In this document: piece after piece, positions 18,336-28,177 of the stretch
How the letters are laid out: every line of letters starts with the position of its first letter
Position numbering within the stretch: position 1 is the first letter of the stretch
From: Acidobacteriota bacterium
Lineage (GTDB): Bacteria > Acidobacteriota > Terriglobia > UBA7540
DNA length: 64,000 nt
Assembly (NCBI GenBank): GCA_003165315.1
Contig: PLSX01000210.1
Coordinates: forward strand, 17,617 to 81,616
Direction of reading: 5' to 3'
Notes under the pieces: model-generated
Database searches by the model: none
The model's input: only the letters and a program-made list of their open reading frames with translations
What the model was told of the DNA's origin: nothing
Program-made: the position numbers and the translations under genes

Positions 18336-20084
18336 CTACGGAACCACCGGGACGATCAGCGCCGAGGGGTGCTTGGCGTCGTGATAGATCGTGTTCGTGG
18401 CCTTTACGATGCGCACGGAATGGGCTTGGTCCTCGCCCGTATTCAAATTACGGTCGAAGCGGGGAAAGTTGCTGCTTGAGACCTCCAGCCGCAACTTGTG
18501 ACCCGCCAGGAAAACATTGGAGGTTGACCAAAGGTTGAGCGCGAGCTTGTACACCTGGCCCGGATTCATGAGCTCGGCCTTTTCATGGCAATCTCGATAG
18601 CGGCCGCGCAAAATTCCTTCCGTTATATTCCGGGCGTAGCCATCCGGGCCGACGTCGACCACCTTTCCGGTAAAGTCCGTGTCAACCGCGGAGGTGCTTG
18701 CATATATTTCCAGCGTGATGTTGCCCGTTACTTCAGTGTCTTTTGTGAACACCGGTGTTGTGTACACCAACACGTCGTCGCGATTCTCCACGGGCCGCTG
18801 GTCAAATGCACCCGGGGGCTCATGCTTGCCGTCACAGCACAAGGGTCCGCCGTGAGTTGGCACGGGGTCCGCCGGATCGTATGTAAATTTGTCAGCGGCC
18901 TCAGCGGCGGGGGCGTTGGTGACGAGGGTACCGGTGCCGCTAAGTGTGTTTGCCTTGCCCTGTGAGTGCAGGTAATATCGGGTGCTTTGGGCGCGCGCCA
19001 GGGGCCAGTCCGCCTCTTCACGCCCCTGATTTTTTCCCATCACGAAGAGTTTCACCGGCTTCTCGCTGCCCATGCCGTTATCAATTCCCTTCAGCAGGTA
19101 GTCATACCAGCGCAGGATAAGGATGTCTTCTCTGAAGGCGGATTCCTTGCCGAAGTCAACCTCGCCAATGACCGGCCCATCGCCGGCATGGCCACCCACG
19201 ATCACCAGCAACCGCTGACCGTTTCGAGCCGCTTCGCTCCCCCCATGGCCCTTGATCCCCATATAATTTCGCAACGAGCCATCCTGGAACAGGTCGTACC
19301 AGGCGGCAACGTGCAGCGCGGGCACCTGAATCTGCGAGTAGTGCTCTTCAATCGACCACTTTTTCCAAAAGTCGTCATAGTTGGGATGCGCCAGCCAATC
19401 CACGTAATAATCGGCCAGTCCGGCAGGGGTTCCAAGATCCAGCAGGGGATAATCGGCCAGAGGAAGGCCCATGTCCCAGCGCGTCGCGTAGGAATCCCTG
19501 CCCATGCGGCGGTCAAGGGTATTCTCCGCGAGACCCGTTGTCCACGATTGGTCAAACCACTGTTCGAATGCCCCGCCCTGGTAGGTCCAGTTCTCATGGT
19601 AGTTGGAAGCGGTGACTACCGGAAGGATTCCCGCCAGGTGTGGAGGTGCGGCAATGGCCGTCAGCATCTGCGTGGCGCCCACGTAGGAACCCCCGTACAT
19701 TCCCACCTTGCCACTGGAATAGGGCAGCGCAGCAGCCCATTCCACGGTGTCGTAACCGTCCTGCGATTCGTTCTTAAAGGGGTACCAATCGCCTTCGGAT
19801 GTGTAGCGGCCGCGCACATCCTGCGCCACCACCACGTAACCATGCGCGGCAGCCAGCAGTCCTAAATCCGCTTCGCCGCGTCTGTCGTAAGGAGTGCGAG
19901 TGAGGAGCACGGGAAATTTTCCGTCGGCCTTGGGCCGGTAGATGTCCGCCCGCAGCACCACTCCATCCCGCATTTTAGCGGGGACGTTATGTTCAATAAC
20001 TACTTCAAAGTGTTCTTCGGCACGGGCCAGTGCGCCAGCATAGGATAACGCTATGAGTAATGCGCAGGTTACACGTTGGGTCAT
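18336..20084 (-). CDS. secreted CocE/NonD family hydrolase (peptidase S15)
   Basis: A 582-residue exported hydrolase. The first ~22 residues (MTQRVTCALLIALSYAGALA) are a Sec signal peptide. An alpha/beta-hydrolase domain follows, with DVRGRYTSEGDWYPF and the nucleophile elbow KVGMYGGSYVGATQ (Ser) near residue 150. The C-terminal half is the beta-jelly-roll of X-Pro dipeptidyl-peptidase/CocE proteins with VDTDFTGKVVDVGPDG and LRLEVSSSNFPRFDRN. The ATG at 20084 has GAGGAAAA upstream; the open frame extends further but is not family-like. It probably cleaves peptides or acyl esters in the periplasm. Confidence 0.9.
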   Translation of the reverse strand: MTQRVTCALLIALSYAGALARAEEHFEVVIEHNVPAKMRDGVVLRADIYRPKADGKFPVLLTRTPYDRRGEADLGLLAAAHGYVVVAQDVRGRYTSEGDWYPFKNESQDGYDTVEWAAALPYSSGKVGMYGGSYVGATQMLTAIAAPPHLAGILPVVTASNYHENWTYQGGAFEQWFDQSWTTGLAENTLDRRMGRDSYATRWDMGLPLADYPLLDLGTPAGLADYYVDWLAHPNYDDFWKKWSIEEHYSQIQVPALHVAAWYDLFQDGSLRNYMGIKGHGGSEAARNGQRLLVIVGGHAGDGPVIGEVDFGKESAFREDILILRWYDYLLKGIDNGMGSEKPVKLFVMGKNQGREEADWPLARAQSTRYYLHSQGKANTLSGTGTLVTNAPAAEAADKFTYDPADPVPTHGGPLCCDGKHEPPGAFDQRPVENRDDVLVYTTPVFTKDTEVTGNITLEIYASTSAVDTDFTGKVVDVGPDGYARNITEGILRGRYRDCHEKAELMNPGQVYKLALNLWSTSNVFLAGHKLRLEVSSSNFPRFDRNLNTGEDQAHSVRIVKATNTIYHDAKHPSALIVPVVP

Positions 20085-20214
20085 GAAGTTTTCCTCAATT
20101 GGATGAATTCTTCGTTTGCGTCCAGCCCATCGGGATGAACGGACGAGGAGCCATTCTACCTGTTTTTTGCATTTATGGAGCGTTCTTGCAGAGTGGGAAG
20201 AATAAGCAGTCGGT

Positions 20215-21465
20215 TTAGCTGTGGGGCGCCATTTCGCGCAGGGCGGCGAGCAACCGGTTAATTTCTTCCGTGGTATTGTAATGTACCAGGCCGATGCGCA
20301 GCATTCCGCCTTTCTTCTCAACCCCCAACCTCTCACTGAGGTTTAGCGCGTAGTAGTTGCCATCCCACGTGAAAATGTCGCGCTCCCCGAGGAGTGCGGC
20401 CATTTCGCGCGGTGTGCGGCCAGCCATGCGTACCGCCACGGTGGGAACGCGCTGGTGGAATCGCTCCCGTTCCTTAATGCCGTAAAAGGTCAACCCTGGA
20501 ATTTTGAGCACAGCGGGAACAAGTTGCTCAAACAGCTTTTGCTCGTAGGCGCGGATGGCGTCGTAAGCCGCCAGGATTTTTGCCCTCTTCCCTTGGGCTT
20601 CGGGGGCGTGCCGCCGCCCGAGTTCCGCCAAATAGTCCACGGCGGCGCAGACTCCAGCCATCGCTTCGTGGTTTTGGGTTCCCGTTTCCCAACGGCCGGG
20701 GATGCGGTCCGCCGAGGCCCGAACTTTGTAAGCATGCAGGCGCTTGAGGTGTTCAATCTTTCCATAAAGCACGCCTGAATGGGGACCAAAGAATTTGTAG
20801 GGGGAGCAAACCAGGAAATCGCAGTCGAGCGCCCGCACATCAATGGGGCCATGCGGCGCATAGTGGACGGCGTCGATATAAGCAATGGCGCCTACGCCAT
20901 GCGCCACGCGAACGACCTCTTCCACATCGTTGATCGTTCCCACGGCATTGGAGGAATAGCCCACCGCCACCACTCGGGTGCGGGGCGTAATCTGGCGGCG
21001 AAGGTCCTCCAAATCCAGCGTGCAATCTTCCGGATGAATGTCCACCCAGCGAACCACGCAGCCGCGTTCTTCCATAGCCGTCCAGGGTGAAACGTTGGCA
21101 TCATGGTCAAGCCGGGTCACTACAATTTCATCGCCAGGCGCAAGCTCGCGGCCGACGGCGCGACTGAGCGCGAAGGTGAGTGTGGTCATGTTGGCACCAA
21201 ATACGATCTCCTCTGCGTTACAACCCAGCAGATTTGCCATCGCCTCGTGCGCCGCGGTAATGATCTCATCAGCTCGCCGGCTGGTGGCAAACGCCCCGTG
21301 GATATTGGCATTGGAAGAGGTTAGACACGAGCTTACGGCGTCAATCACCCGCTGCGGAACTTGCGTTCCCCCCGGGCCGTCGAAGAACGCGGTGGGGTGG
21401 CCATTTACTTCCGCCCACAGTGCGGGGAATTGTGAACGAACCCAATCGATATCAAACGAGGTCAT
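20215..21465 (-). CDS. cysteine-desulfurase-like PLP enzyme
   Basis: A 416-residue class V aminotransferase-fold protein of the cysteine desulfurase-like subgroup. Visible: FFDGPGGTQVPQRVIDAV at the N-terminus, ANMTTLTFALSRAVG, DHDANVSPW, AYIDAVHYAPH (PLP Asp and His region), and the Schiff-base Lys in CSPYKFFGPHSGVLYG. The usual active-site Cys loop of SufS/IscS is not evident, so the substrate may not be cysteine. No suf or isc genes are adjacent. ATG at 21465. Confidence 0.88.
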   Translation of the reverse strand: MTSFDIDWVRSQFPALWAEVNGHPTAFFDGPGGTQVPQRVIDAVSSCLTSSNANIHGAFATSRRADEIITAAHEAMANLLGCNAEEIVFGANMTTLTFALSRAVGRELAPGDEIVVTRLDHDANVSPWTAMEERGCVVRWVDIHPEDCTLDLEDLRRQITPRTRVVAVGYSSNAVGTINDVEEVVRVAHGVGAIAYIDAVHYAPHGPIDVRALDCDFLVCSPYKFFGPHSGVLYGKIEHLKRLHAYKVRASADRIPGRWETGTQNHEAMAGVCAAVDYLAELGRRHAPEAQGKRAKILAAYDAIRAYEQKLFEQLVPAVLKIPGLTFYGIKERERFHQRVPTVAVRMAGRTPREMAALLGERDIFTWDGNYYALNLSERLGVEKKGGMLRIGLVHYNTTEEINRLLAALREMAPHS

Positions 21466-21588
21466 GTGCGACTCCTGTAGGAACGCACATCATGCGCAGG
21501 AAGGGGATCAAGATCAAGAAGAAAAGAAGGCCGAAATTCAAAACGCAAACGTCAAAACTGAATTGGGGGCTGCCAGACTGGGATTACA

Positions 21589-22167
21589 TCAATTTGCTTC
21601 CTGACGGCCGGCCGAGACGTGGACCATTTCAATGAGTGTCTTGTCCCCATTGCTCTTCAGCGCCACCACCCTATCTTCCTTGTCGTGCTTGATCTCGAAG
21701 ACTGTCTTCCCTTCTTCGTTTTTTTTCTTGAAGCTTGTCACCTGATCGCCCAGTCGAATGTGATAGAAGGCAGCGACTTTATCCAGCGAATCCGGAGTTT
21801 CGAATTTCCCCGTCAGGACGCGGAGCTTTTCTTCATCGGCGATATCCAGATTCACGGTGGCCGAGTCATTTTCCTTGATGGCAGTCGAACCGGGGTAGAT
21901 GGGCAGGCCCAGGCTCGCTTCATTCACCCCCTGATTGACCTCCAGGGAGCCCAGGGGGGTCTTGATGGATACGTTCTTCTTCCCACTGTCCGCCTGGTCC
22001 ACGTTGACATGGACGGCATTAGTCAGGACCCGCACACCAATAAAGATGCCGAGCGCCCCCAGCACGACAATCAGGGCCAGAAATAACAGGGCGATGGCGA
22101 GAATGTGGCTGCTTCGTTGCGGCCGTGGCTCTGCGGGCGGACGTGGAGGTTGGGGGGTTGTGGCCAT
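21589..22167 (-). CDS. membrane-anchored hypothetical protein
   Basis: A 192-residue protein with a proline-rich cytoplasmic N-terminus, one transmembrane helix (ILAIALLFLALIVVLGALGIFIG, about residues 22-44) and an extracytoplasmic domain. That domain carries LGLPIYPGSTAIKEND and a later region with VAAFYHIRLGDQVTSF, a pattern seen in small DUF domains of acidobacterial proteins. AGGAGATA lies at good distance from the ATG. Function unknown. Confidence 0.75.
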   Translation of the reverse strand: MATTPQPPRPPAEPRPQRSSHILAIALLFLALIVVLGALGIFIGVRVLTNAVHVNVDQADSGKKNVSIKTPLGSLEVNQGVNEASLGLPIYPGSTAIKENDSATVNLDIADEEKLRVLTGKFETPDSLDKVAAFYHIRLGDQVTSFKKKNEEGKTVFEIKHDKEDRVVALKSNGDKTLIEMVHVSAGRQEAN

Positions 22168-22326
22168 GGTAGGTATCTCCTTTTTCCTTGCTGGTTCTTC
22201 CTACGTTTCCCCCTTCCATAAAGTTCCAGACTAATACTACCGGTGTGCCGCTGGCGATGTAAATGCGCGAAGTTGCTTGGAGTGCGGTCGCCGCGCGAAC
22301 GCCAAAAGAGGCTGAAAACGAGTCAC

Positions 22327-23388
22327 TTAACGTATTGAATCGCCCGCCAAACCCCAGAAATCCTTGACGTAATACGAAGAAACGACGTTGCCAAAGAGGT
22401 GGCAGATCGCCCGGCAATCGGGAATGTCTCCGTAGAGTTTGCGGCCGCGAGCGAAGACTTTTTTGAAAGAGCCTTCTTGCAGCAGGTTGCCGGCGATCTT
22501 CTTGAGAGGTTCGCAGGGGTAAAAGACGTCTCCGTTGGGATAGACGCGTGGAAACATGGTGGGGAAGCATTTGAAATCGCCAAATTCCAGCACGGTCCGC
22601 AGCAGCTTGGGCGTGCCATTGATGGGCTGCTTGCGTTCGCGGCGCCGCTCCACAATCTTCTCCACCAGCGCCTGATAGCGCGGGTTCTGTTTGAGCCGCA
22701 AATTGGGCATCTTTTCGTGCAGAGCGGTCTGAGTGGCGAACACAAAACCGTGCTCGCCGCAGAAATCCAGGATGCGTTCAATCTCCCGAATATTCCACTC
22801 TTCAATCACCGTGCTGATGGTGATGTCTCCGGGCCGCCGCATACTCCGTTTGGCAAGATCGAGATTGTCGAGAACCCTGCTCAGCACTCCCGGTTTGGAT
22901 TTGGGGTTTTCATTGTCCGCGGTCAAAGCGTCCAGGCTGACTATCAAGCCGTCCAATGTTTCGAACAGCCTTTGGCGCTTGTGCAGCAGAGTGCCGTTGG
23001 TGACCAGCAACACGGAACGGAATTTGATGTCGCGCTTGGCGGCTAACACCAGTTCTTCCACGTCGGCGCGAAGCAAGGGTTCGCCTCCGGTGAAAAGAAT
23101 CGAATCCGTTTCGCGGCGGATGATGCGCAGAAGTTTGATGGTCAGCTCCGTCGATAATTCCTGGCTGAAGACATCGGGTTCCTTCTGCGTGCAGTAGGTG
23201 CACTCCAGGTTGCATTTGTGGGTGGTGTAGAACACTGCGGCGTAGGGAGCGACGACGTCGGTGCGAAGGACTTCGCGACGATAGAGATTTTGAAAATAGT
23301 GTTTGAAGTTCTTCAGGACGAACGGATAGTGTTGCAGGAGTCCCCGCAAAAGCCGGAGTCCGGAAGATTCAGTTGCAGGATCGCCCAT
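22327..23388 (-). CDS. radical SAM protein
   Basis: A 353-residue radical SAM enzyme. The CxxxCxxC cluster motif is CNLECTYC near residue 59, followed by LFTGGEPLLRADVEEL (GGEP motif) and LIVSLDAL. The C-terminal part has further cysteines (FKCFPTMF, VFYPCEPLKKIAG, DCRAICHLFG) that could hold an auxiliary cluster in a SPASM-like region. It lies downstream of the glycosyltransferase at 23599 with a 210-bp gap, so it may be in the same lipid-modification locus. It does not resemble HpnH at its N-terminus; substrate unknown. Confidence 0.88.
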   Translation of the reverse strand: MGDPATESSGLRLLRGLLQHYPFVLKNFKHYFQNLYRREVLRTDVVAPYAAVFYTTHKCNLECTYCTQKEPDVFSQELSTELTIKLLRIIRRETDSILFTGGEPLLRADVEELVLAAKRDIKFRSVLLVTNGTLLHKRQRLFETLDGLIVSLDALTADNENPKSKPGVLSRVLDNLDLAKRSMRRPGDITISTVIEEWNIREIERILDFCGEHGFVFATQTALHEKMPNLRLKQNPRYQALVEKIVERRRERKQPINGTPKLLRTVLEFGDFKCFPTMFPRVYPNGDVFYPCEPLKKIAGNLLQEGSFKKVFARGRKLYGDIPDCRAICHLFGNVVSSYYVKDFWGLAGDSIR

Positions 23389-23598
23389 CCCTCATTAATC
23401 TAGCCAATGGAGGATGAAGATGGCAAGCTTTTGCGCCTGATCATTCGCAAATGAAGGTTTAACGGTAAAGGATCGCTGGCGAATAGAAGGACTTCCAAGC
23501 CCGAAGACGCAAATCAAAAGGTAAAGTGCAAAGGTCTAAGAGTAATTTCCGGCAGTGTCTTCTGGATCGGTGGGCTCGCCTTCGCTTTGGGTGCCAGG

Positions 23599-24759
23599 TT
23601 AACGTCTAGATTGGGTCGTCACGGGGATCAGCCGGCCGCCGGACACGCGATACTCAACACCTTGCCAACGAACACGGCTCCAAACGAGGCTGTTCAACCA
23701 GATTACAAAGGCGAAAACATCCCATAGGGGCACGAGCCACCAGCTGCGCTTCAACAGATCGTCGTGCAATCCCCAGACGCCCATAGTCCACACTGCAGCC
23801 AGGCGTAGAATTACGTAAGCTGCCACAAAGGCGATTGCCAGCTTATGCGTCGGAGCGAAAATCGCAGCCAAAACGGTCCACGGCAAGCCTTGAGTGAAAA
23901 TGAGGCCGAGATAACCCAGGGGGCGCGCCTGGCGGGCCATGATGGCCCATCGCAAACGTTGAATGAAGAATGCTGGCAGGCTTTGAAGACAGCACCACGT
24001 TTTAACGGTGCCATCCACCAGTTCCACCTTGTGTCCACGAGCGGCGATGCGGTAACCCAGTTCGTAATCATCCGCTGCATCGTCGGCAAGCCCTTCAAAC
24101 CCGCCGATTTCCTTCAGAATCTCGCGTCTTACTGCTACCGTTGCGCCTAGGGCGAAGTGCACGCCTTCAACTTCGCAGGCCATCAAAACGGACGGCATGA
24201 AATCGGTACTGAGGTAAACCGCCTCCAGTTCCGGCCAAAGTGAGGGCACGGGAATCCCTGTAAAAAAGCTGGTGACCGCGCCAACTTTGGCGTGGCGAAA
24301 GGGCGCTGCAACCGATCTCAGATAGCCCGGGCCGACGCGGATGTCCGCGTCAGACTGGACCAGGAAGTCGTGCTGTGCTGCGCGCGCCATGGCGCAGAGC
24401 TTATTGACCTTGTCATTGGACCCGACTTTCTCCGGCCCCACCAGCAGTTGAATGGGCAAGTGGGGGAAATCGGCAATGAGTTGGCGAATGACCGGAGTGG
24501 AAGGATCCTCTTCATTTGTGACCGCAAAAAGAATCTCGTATTGTGGATAGTCCTGATGGCAGAAGCTGGCAAAGTTTTCGTAAGCTTCCGGATCAAGCCC
24601 ATGAACAGGCTTTAGCAGGCTTAGAGGGGGGGTAAAATCGCGAGGCTCATTGTTGTGGCGTCGGAAGAAGCTGTGGGCGGCGAAGATAATGAAGACGTAG
24701 CATAGAGAGGGTAATATCGCCGCGCCGAGAATTGCCCATCTCAACCATGTCAAAAACAA
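23599..24759 (-). CDS. hpnI: HpnI-like/ceramide-type glycosyltransferase (GT21)
   Basis: A 386-residue membrane glycosyltransferase. An N-terminal helix is followed by PPLSLLKPVHGLDPEAYENFASF, the DXD-type VQSDADIRVGPGYL, and the DDAADDYELGYRIAARGHKV plus QRLRWAIMARQARP (QxxRW) motifs of GT21, then several C-terminal membrane helices. The family includes HpnI, which adds N-acetylglucosamine to bacteriohopanetetrol, and ceramide glucosyltransferases. Gene order (two small EamA-like proteins, then this) fits a lipid glycosylation and flipping unit. The hpnI name is by resemblance, not proof. Confidence 0.78.
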   Translation of the reverse strand: MFLTWLRWAILGAAILPSLCYVFIIFAAHSFFRRHNNEPRDFTPPLSLLKPVHGLDPEAYENFASFCHQDYPQYEILFAVTNEEDPSTPVIRQLIADFPHLPIQLLVGPEKVGSNDKVNKLCAMARAAQHDFLVQSDADIRVGPGYLRSVAAPFRHAKVGAVTSFFTGIPVPSLWPELEAVYLSTDFMPSVLMACEVEGVHFALGATVAVRREILKEIGGFEGLADDAADDYELGYRIAARGHKVELVDGTVKTWCCLQSLPAFFIQRLRWAIMARQARPLGYLGLIFTQGLPWTVLAAIFAPTHKLAIAFVAAYVILRLAAVWTMGVWGLHDDLLKRSWWLVPLWDVFAFVIWLNSLVWSRVRWQGVEYRVSGGRLIPVTTQSRR

Positions 24760-24771
24760 TTCGTGCTCCTT

Positions 24772-25140
24772 CTACCCCAAACACACCAACGCCACGCCCA
24801 CGGAAACCAATCCGACCCCCGCCCAGCGCAATGGCGTCAACCGCTCGCCGAGAAAATACTTGCCCCCCAGCGCGCCTGTAACATAACTCAAGGCCATGGC
24901 AGGAACCACAAAGCTCACTGCCTCCCAGGATAGTAGAGCGAGCAGGGAACAGAACGCCAGGGTCAACTGCGCAATGCCAATCCACATCCAGCCTTCGCGG
25001 AAGGCTCGACCGAGAAAGCGCAAAATTGCCATGGGGGAGAAACTATGGACTTCACCCAAACGCTTCATCGCGTAAGCCACGGCAATGTCACCGCCGGTAC
25101 CGCTAAACACCAGGATCACCAGAGTAATGGCAGTGCGCAT
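24772..25140 (-). CDS. small EamA/SMR-type membrane protein (second of pair)
   Basis: A 122-residue, four-helix membrane protein of the small multidrug resistance/ArnE-like type. It starts MRTAITLVILVFSGTGGDIAV and has the characteristic GKYFLGERLTPLRWAGVGLVSVGVALV at the C-terminus. It starts 2 nt after its homologue at 25143 and its stop is 12 nt before the glycosyltransferase start. Such pairs act as heterodimers; here a flippase for a glycosylated lipid or a polyprenyl-phosphate sugar is plausible from context. Confidence 0.82.
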   Translation of the reverse strand: MRTAITLVILVFSGTGGDIAVAYAMKRLGEVHSFSPMAILRFLGRAFREGWMWIGIAQLTLAFCSLLALLSWEAVSFVVPAMALSYVTGALGGKYFLGERLTPLRWAGVGLVSVGVALVCLG

Positions 25141-25142
25141 CT

Positions 25143-25559
25143 TCAGCTCTTCTCCGTTGTGCTGGGGGGCGTGCGAGCCACAAACAGCACTCCTGCGCAG
25201 ATCAATGCCACACCTGCCCAACGCAAGCTGGTCACTCTTTCTCCCAGCACAAAATGCCCCAACAGCGGAACCACGGCATACATGGCAGCCGTGGCCGGCA
25301 AGACGTAACTGAAGTCCGCCCACGACAATACCAGCATGAGCGCAGCAAGAAACAGAATCATGCTGACGATGCCAAGCCAAATCCAAATGCTGGAGAAAAC
25401 GGCGACAAAAACGGAGCGCAACATCGCTACAGACAAGCCCTGGACGGCGCCGATGCGCTTCATGCCCAGGCCGAAAAAGAAATTTCCGGCGGAATTGAGA
25501 ATGATCAGCAGCGCCACCATGACTGAGGTTCTTAACGTATGGGTTTCGGGTGATTTCAT
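25143..25559 (-). CDS. small EamA/SMR-type membrane protein (first of pair)
   Basis: A 138-residue, four-helix protein homologous to the next gene: the C-terminal GHFVLGERVTSLRWAGVALICAGVLFV matches it almost motif for motif. A short N-terminal extension precedes VMVALLIILNSAGNFFFGLG. It is the first gene of an operon leading into its partner and the HpnI-like glycosyltransferase. I infer a heterodimeric transporter; antiporter activity against drugs is the alternative for SMR proteins. Confidence 0.82.
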   Translation of the reverse strand: MKSPETHTLRTSVMVALLIILNSAGNFFFGLGMKRIGAVQGLSVAMLRSVFVAVFSSIWIWLGIVSMILFLAALMLVLSWADFSYVLPATAAMYAVVPLLGHFVLGERVTSLRWAGVALICAGVLFVARTPPSTTEKS

Positions 25560-25912
25560 GAATGAGAGGTCTGGTGTTCGGCGCGGAGATGGAAGGGAAT
25601 AATTTTGCGCTCTTCCTACTCGTCCTTTCCAATCTGGGAATCGCCCGGCTGGAATCCAAGGCCTGCCGGTTCGGTGACTTACCTATCTTACTCGAAACAG
25701 CGGCGCCAAAACAGTATTCGTCAAGGCACCGGAGAAAGGCAGTCTCGGAAGGGAAAGTCAAAAGGCAAAATCAGACACCCGTGCTGTCGACGATCTTCCG
25801 AAGGACGCTAAGACTGCCGCACGGTCATCTGCTCAGGGGAGAAGAATGAACATTCCTCGGAATTCTTGGGGTGCTGCTGAGGTGCGAATACCTTGGGATG
25901 TCGGGATCCCAA
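25560..25912. other. intergenic region, no gene seen
   Basis: 353 bp between two divergently placed minus-strand transcription units. It contains a short A-rich stretch with repeated AAGTCAAAAGGCAAAA-like words (25745-25775), similar to words at 23510 and 44980. I see no convincing gene, hairpin or RNA. Confidence 0.4.
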
Positions 25913-26575
25913 TCAAGAATGGCCTGCGGCGTGTTCGCAGCCAGGGAAGCTCTCAAAAAAGTTTTCGCCGTTCCAACCGAGCTCCTTCATTCCCACTTCG
26001 GAGGAATAATACGCCATGCTGACCCAGCCCTTTAAGTGTTCAAAATAGTCGCGAAGCGTGGGAACCGCTGGTGGCGTCCCGGGTTTGCTTTCTGCCATAG
26101 TGCTGAGAGCTGGGTTTGAGGATTTTGCCGTGGAAGCTGCGGAAAGAACTTCATCCTGTTGCTGCACGGAAAGGTCCTTGAATGATTTGGTGAACTGCCG
26201 CAACGATTCACCTTCTACGGCATTCATCGCGGCCACAAACTTCCGCTGGTTGTCCTGTGGGATCACGCCGATGGCAGCATCAAGAAAGCGGTTCACTTGC
26301 GCGCCCGTTGAGCCTGGCACGATCCGTTCCGCTAGGACAATCAGCGCTTCATTCTGCGCATCATCGAAAAACGCGGGCTTCCATGCACTCGCCGCTTCTG
26401 TTGGCGGTGCGGCCTGAGCATTGGCAGCCGCAGTCCATTCGGCTTCGGCAAGCGCCGGCGTGGCGATGCCTGCGCCCGCTCCTGCCAACATGCGCTGCAC
26501 CCACTCGCGTCGCGTCAGGCTCCGACTTGAAATTGGAGACGATATTTTGCCGTCGAGGCTAAGGTTATTTTCCAT
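25913..26575 (-). CDS. Tat-exported gluconate 2-dehydrogenase subunit 3-like protein
   Basis: A 220-residue protein with a twin-arginine signal (SLTRREWVQRMLAGAGAGIATPALA, residues ~19-43). The mature part has FDDAQNEALIVLAERIVPGS and FFESFPGCEHAAG, features of the gluconate 2-dehydrogenase subunit 3 family. That subunit normally escorts a GMC flavoprotein oxidoreductase through the Tat system; no such partner is adjacent, so it is either an orphan or works with a distant gene. ATG at 26575. Confidence 0.8.
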   Translation of the reverse strand: MENNLSLDGKISSPISSRSLTRREWVQRMLAGAGAGIATPALAEAEWTAAANAQAAPPTEAASAWKPAFFDDAQNEALIVLAERIVPGSTGAQVNRFLDAAIGVIPQDNQRKFVAAMNAVEGESLRQFTKSFKDLSVQQQDEVLSAASTAKSSNPALSTMAESKPGTPPAVPTLRDYFEHLKGWVSMAYYSSEVGMKELGWNGENFFESFPGCEHAAGHS

Positions 26576-26806
26576 TGTTTAACGCCCCTTATCGCTTGAG
26601 GAAAAACATGTTACCACCGAGGACTGAATGCGACAAGACACGTCATGCGTTGCTGTCGTTAGCTAAGAATACACAAGCTCAACGTTGCGAGATCGTAATG
26701 GTTCCAATATCGTTTCCACGGGTGTAGAATTCCGCGCTATCACTTGTTTGCAGGTTTCTGGGAAGTACCACTCGGTTCAAATTTGATGGGCAGGGGAGGA
26801 TTGAAC

Positions 26807-28162
26807 ATGCGGAAAAAGTCGTTCCAAGTTCTTGCAGTCCTGGTTGGCCTGACATTTCTGGCCGGCATTTTGCAGTCGCAAACCACCACGCACCCGAAGT
26901 CGGACTCTCCGGCTTCATCGCATCCGCTGGTTGTACTCCCCACCGCGACTCCGGAAGAGGTAGGCCTGTCCTCCGAAAGGTTAGGGCGAATAGCCCGGAG
27001 TATCCAGGCGGATGTCGACGAAAGCCGCATTTCCGGCGGGGTCAGCCTGGTGGCGCGGCATGGAAAAGTGGTCTAACTGCATGCTGTGGGAATGGCGGAC
27101 CGCGATGTCCGTAAACCCATGCAAACAGACAGTATATTCCGCATGTGTTCCATGACCAAGCCCATCACGGCCGCCGCGGTGATGATTCTCTATGAGGAAG
27201 GCCGCTTCGCCCTCAGCGACCCTGTTTCCGATTACTTGCCTGAATTCAAGCACATGAAGGTCCTCGACCCGCCCTGGCCGCAGGACAAGACTTCGCCTCC
27301 GGGGGCGCTGGTGGACGCCAAGCGGCCGATCACCATCTTCAACCTTCTAACTCACACTGCCGGTTTGACTTACCCGTGGAATGCCCGACTCGGCAAGGCC
27401 TACCGCGATGCCAACGTGAACAGCGGCCTCAGCCAGCAGGAGGGAACCATTGGCGACGCGGTGAAGCGGCTGGCGGCCCTCCCGCTTTTGTTCCAACCGG
27501 GTGATTCGTGGGAATACAGTTTGGCGGACGACGTCCTTGGCCGTCTGGTCGAGGTCGTCTCCGGGATGCCCTTCGACCAGTTCCTTGCCCAGCGCATCTT
27601 CCAGCCGCTGGGGATGAAAGACAGCTACTTCTTCCCGCCGCAGGATAAGGTCTCCCGACTGGTTGCCGCCTACGCCTACGACGAGCAGAAGGGATTGCGC
27701 CCGATTCTTGACCAGCAAGTGATGGATGGGCAAGGCGGGTTCCAATACACGGCTGACTATCCCTATCGCGGCCCCCATACCTACTTCTCTGGAGGCGCGG
27801 GGCTCACTTCCACGGCAGAGGACTACTACCGCTTCTGCCAGATGATGCTGAACGGCGGCGAGCTGAACGGGGTGCGCGTCCTCAGCCGCAAGTCGGTGGA
27901 GTTGATGAGTCATAATCACGTGAAGGGCCAGACCGACCAGCTCGATTATGGCTTGGGATTTGGAACCAAGGGCGCGCCGGAGCAACTGACCGAGCTCGGC
28001 TCAGTGGGTTCGTATTATTGGGGCGGATTTTATTACACCACTTTCGTGATTGATCCCAAAGAGGATCTGATCGCCATCTTTCTGGGGCAGATGAATCCCT
28101 CGGGAGGATTGAATCTCGATTCCAAAGCCATAACCCTGGCTTACCAGGCGATCAAGGATTGA
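26807..28162 (+). pseudogene. serine hydrolase (class C beta-lactamase fold) with in-frame stop
   Basis: The frame starts at ATG 26807 (GGGGAGGA upstream), encodes a signal peptide (LAVLVGLTFLAGILQSQ) and the start of a beta-lactamase/esterase domain, then meets TAA at 27074-27076 (codon 90) inside GKVV-stop-LHAVGMADRD. It continues in the same frame to 28162 with all catalytic motifs: SMTK (Ser-x-x-Lys), YSLADDVLG (Tyr) and FNLLTHTAGLTYPW. Relatives have Tyr where the stop is (TAY to TAA). So it is a single nonsense change, or a sequencing error. Re-initiation at ATG 27092 would lack the signal peptide. Confidence 0.85.
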
Positions 28163-28177
28163 ACGAAAGGAATGGAA

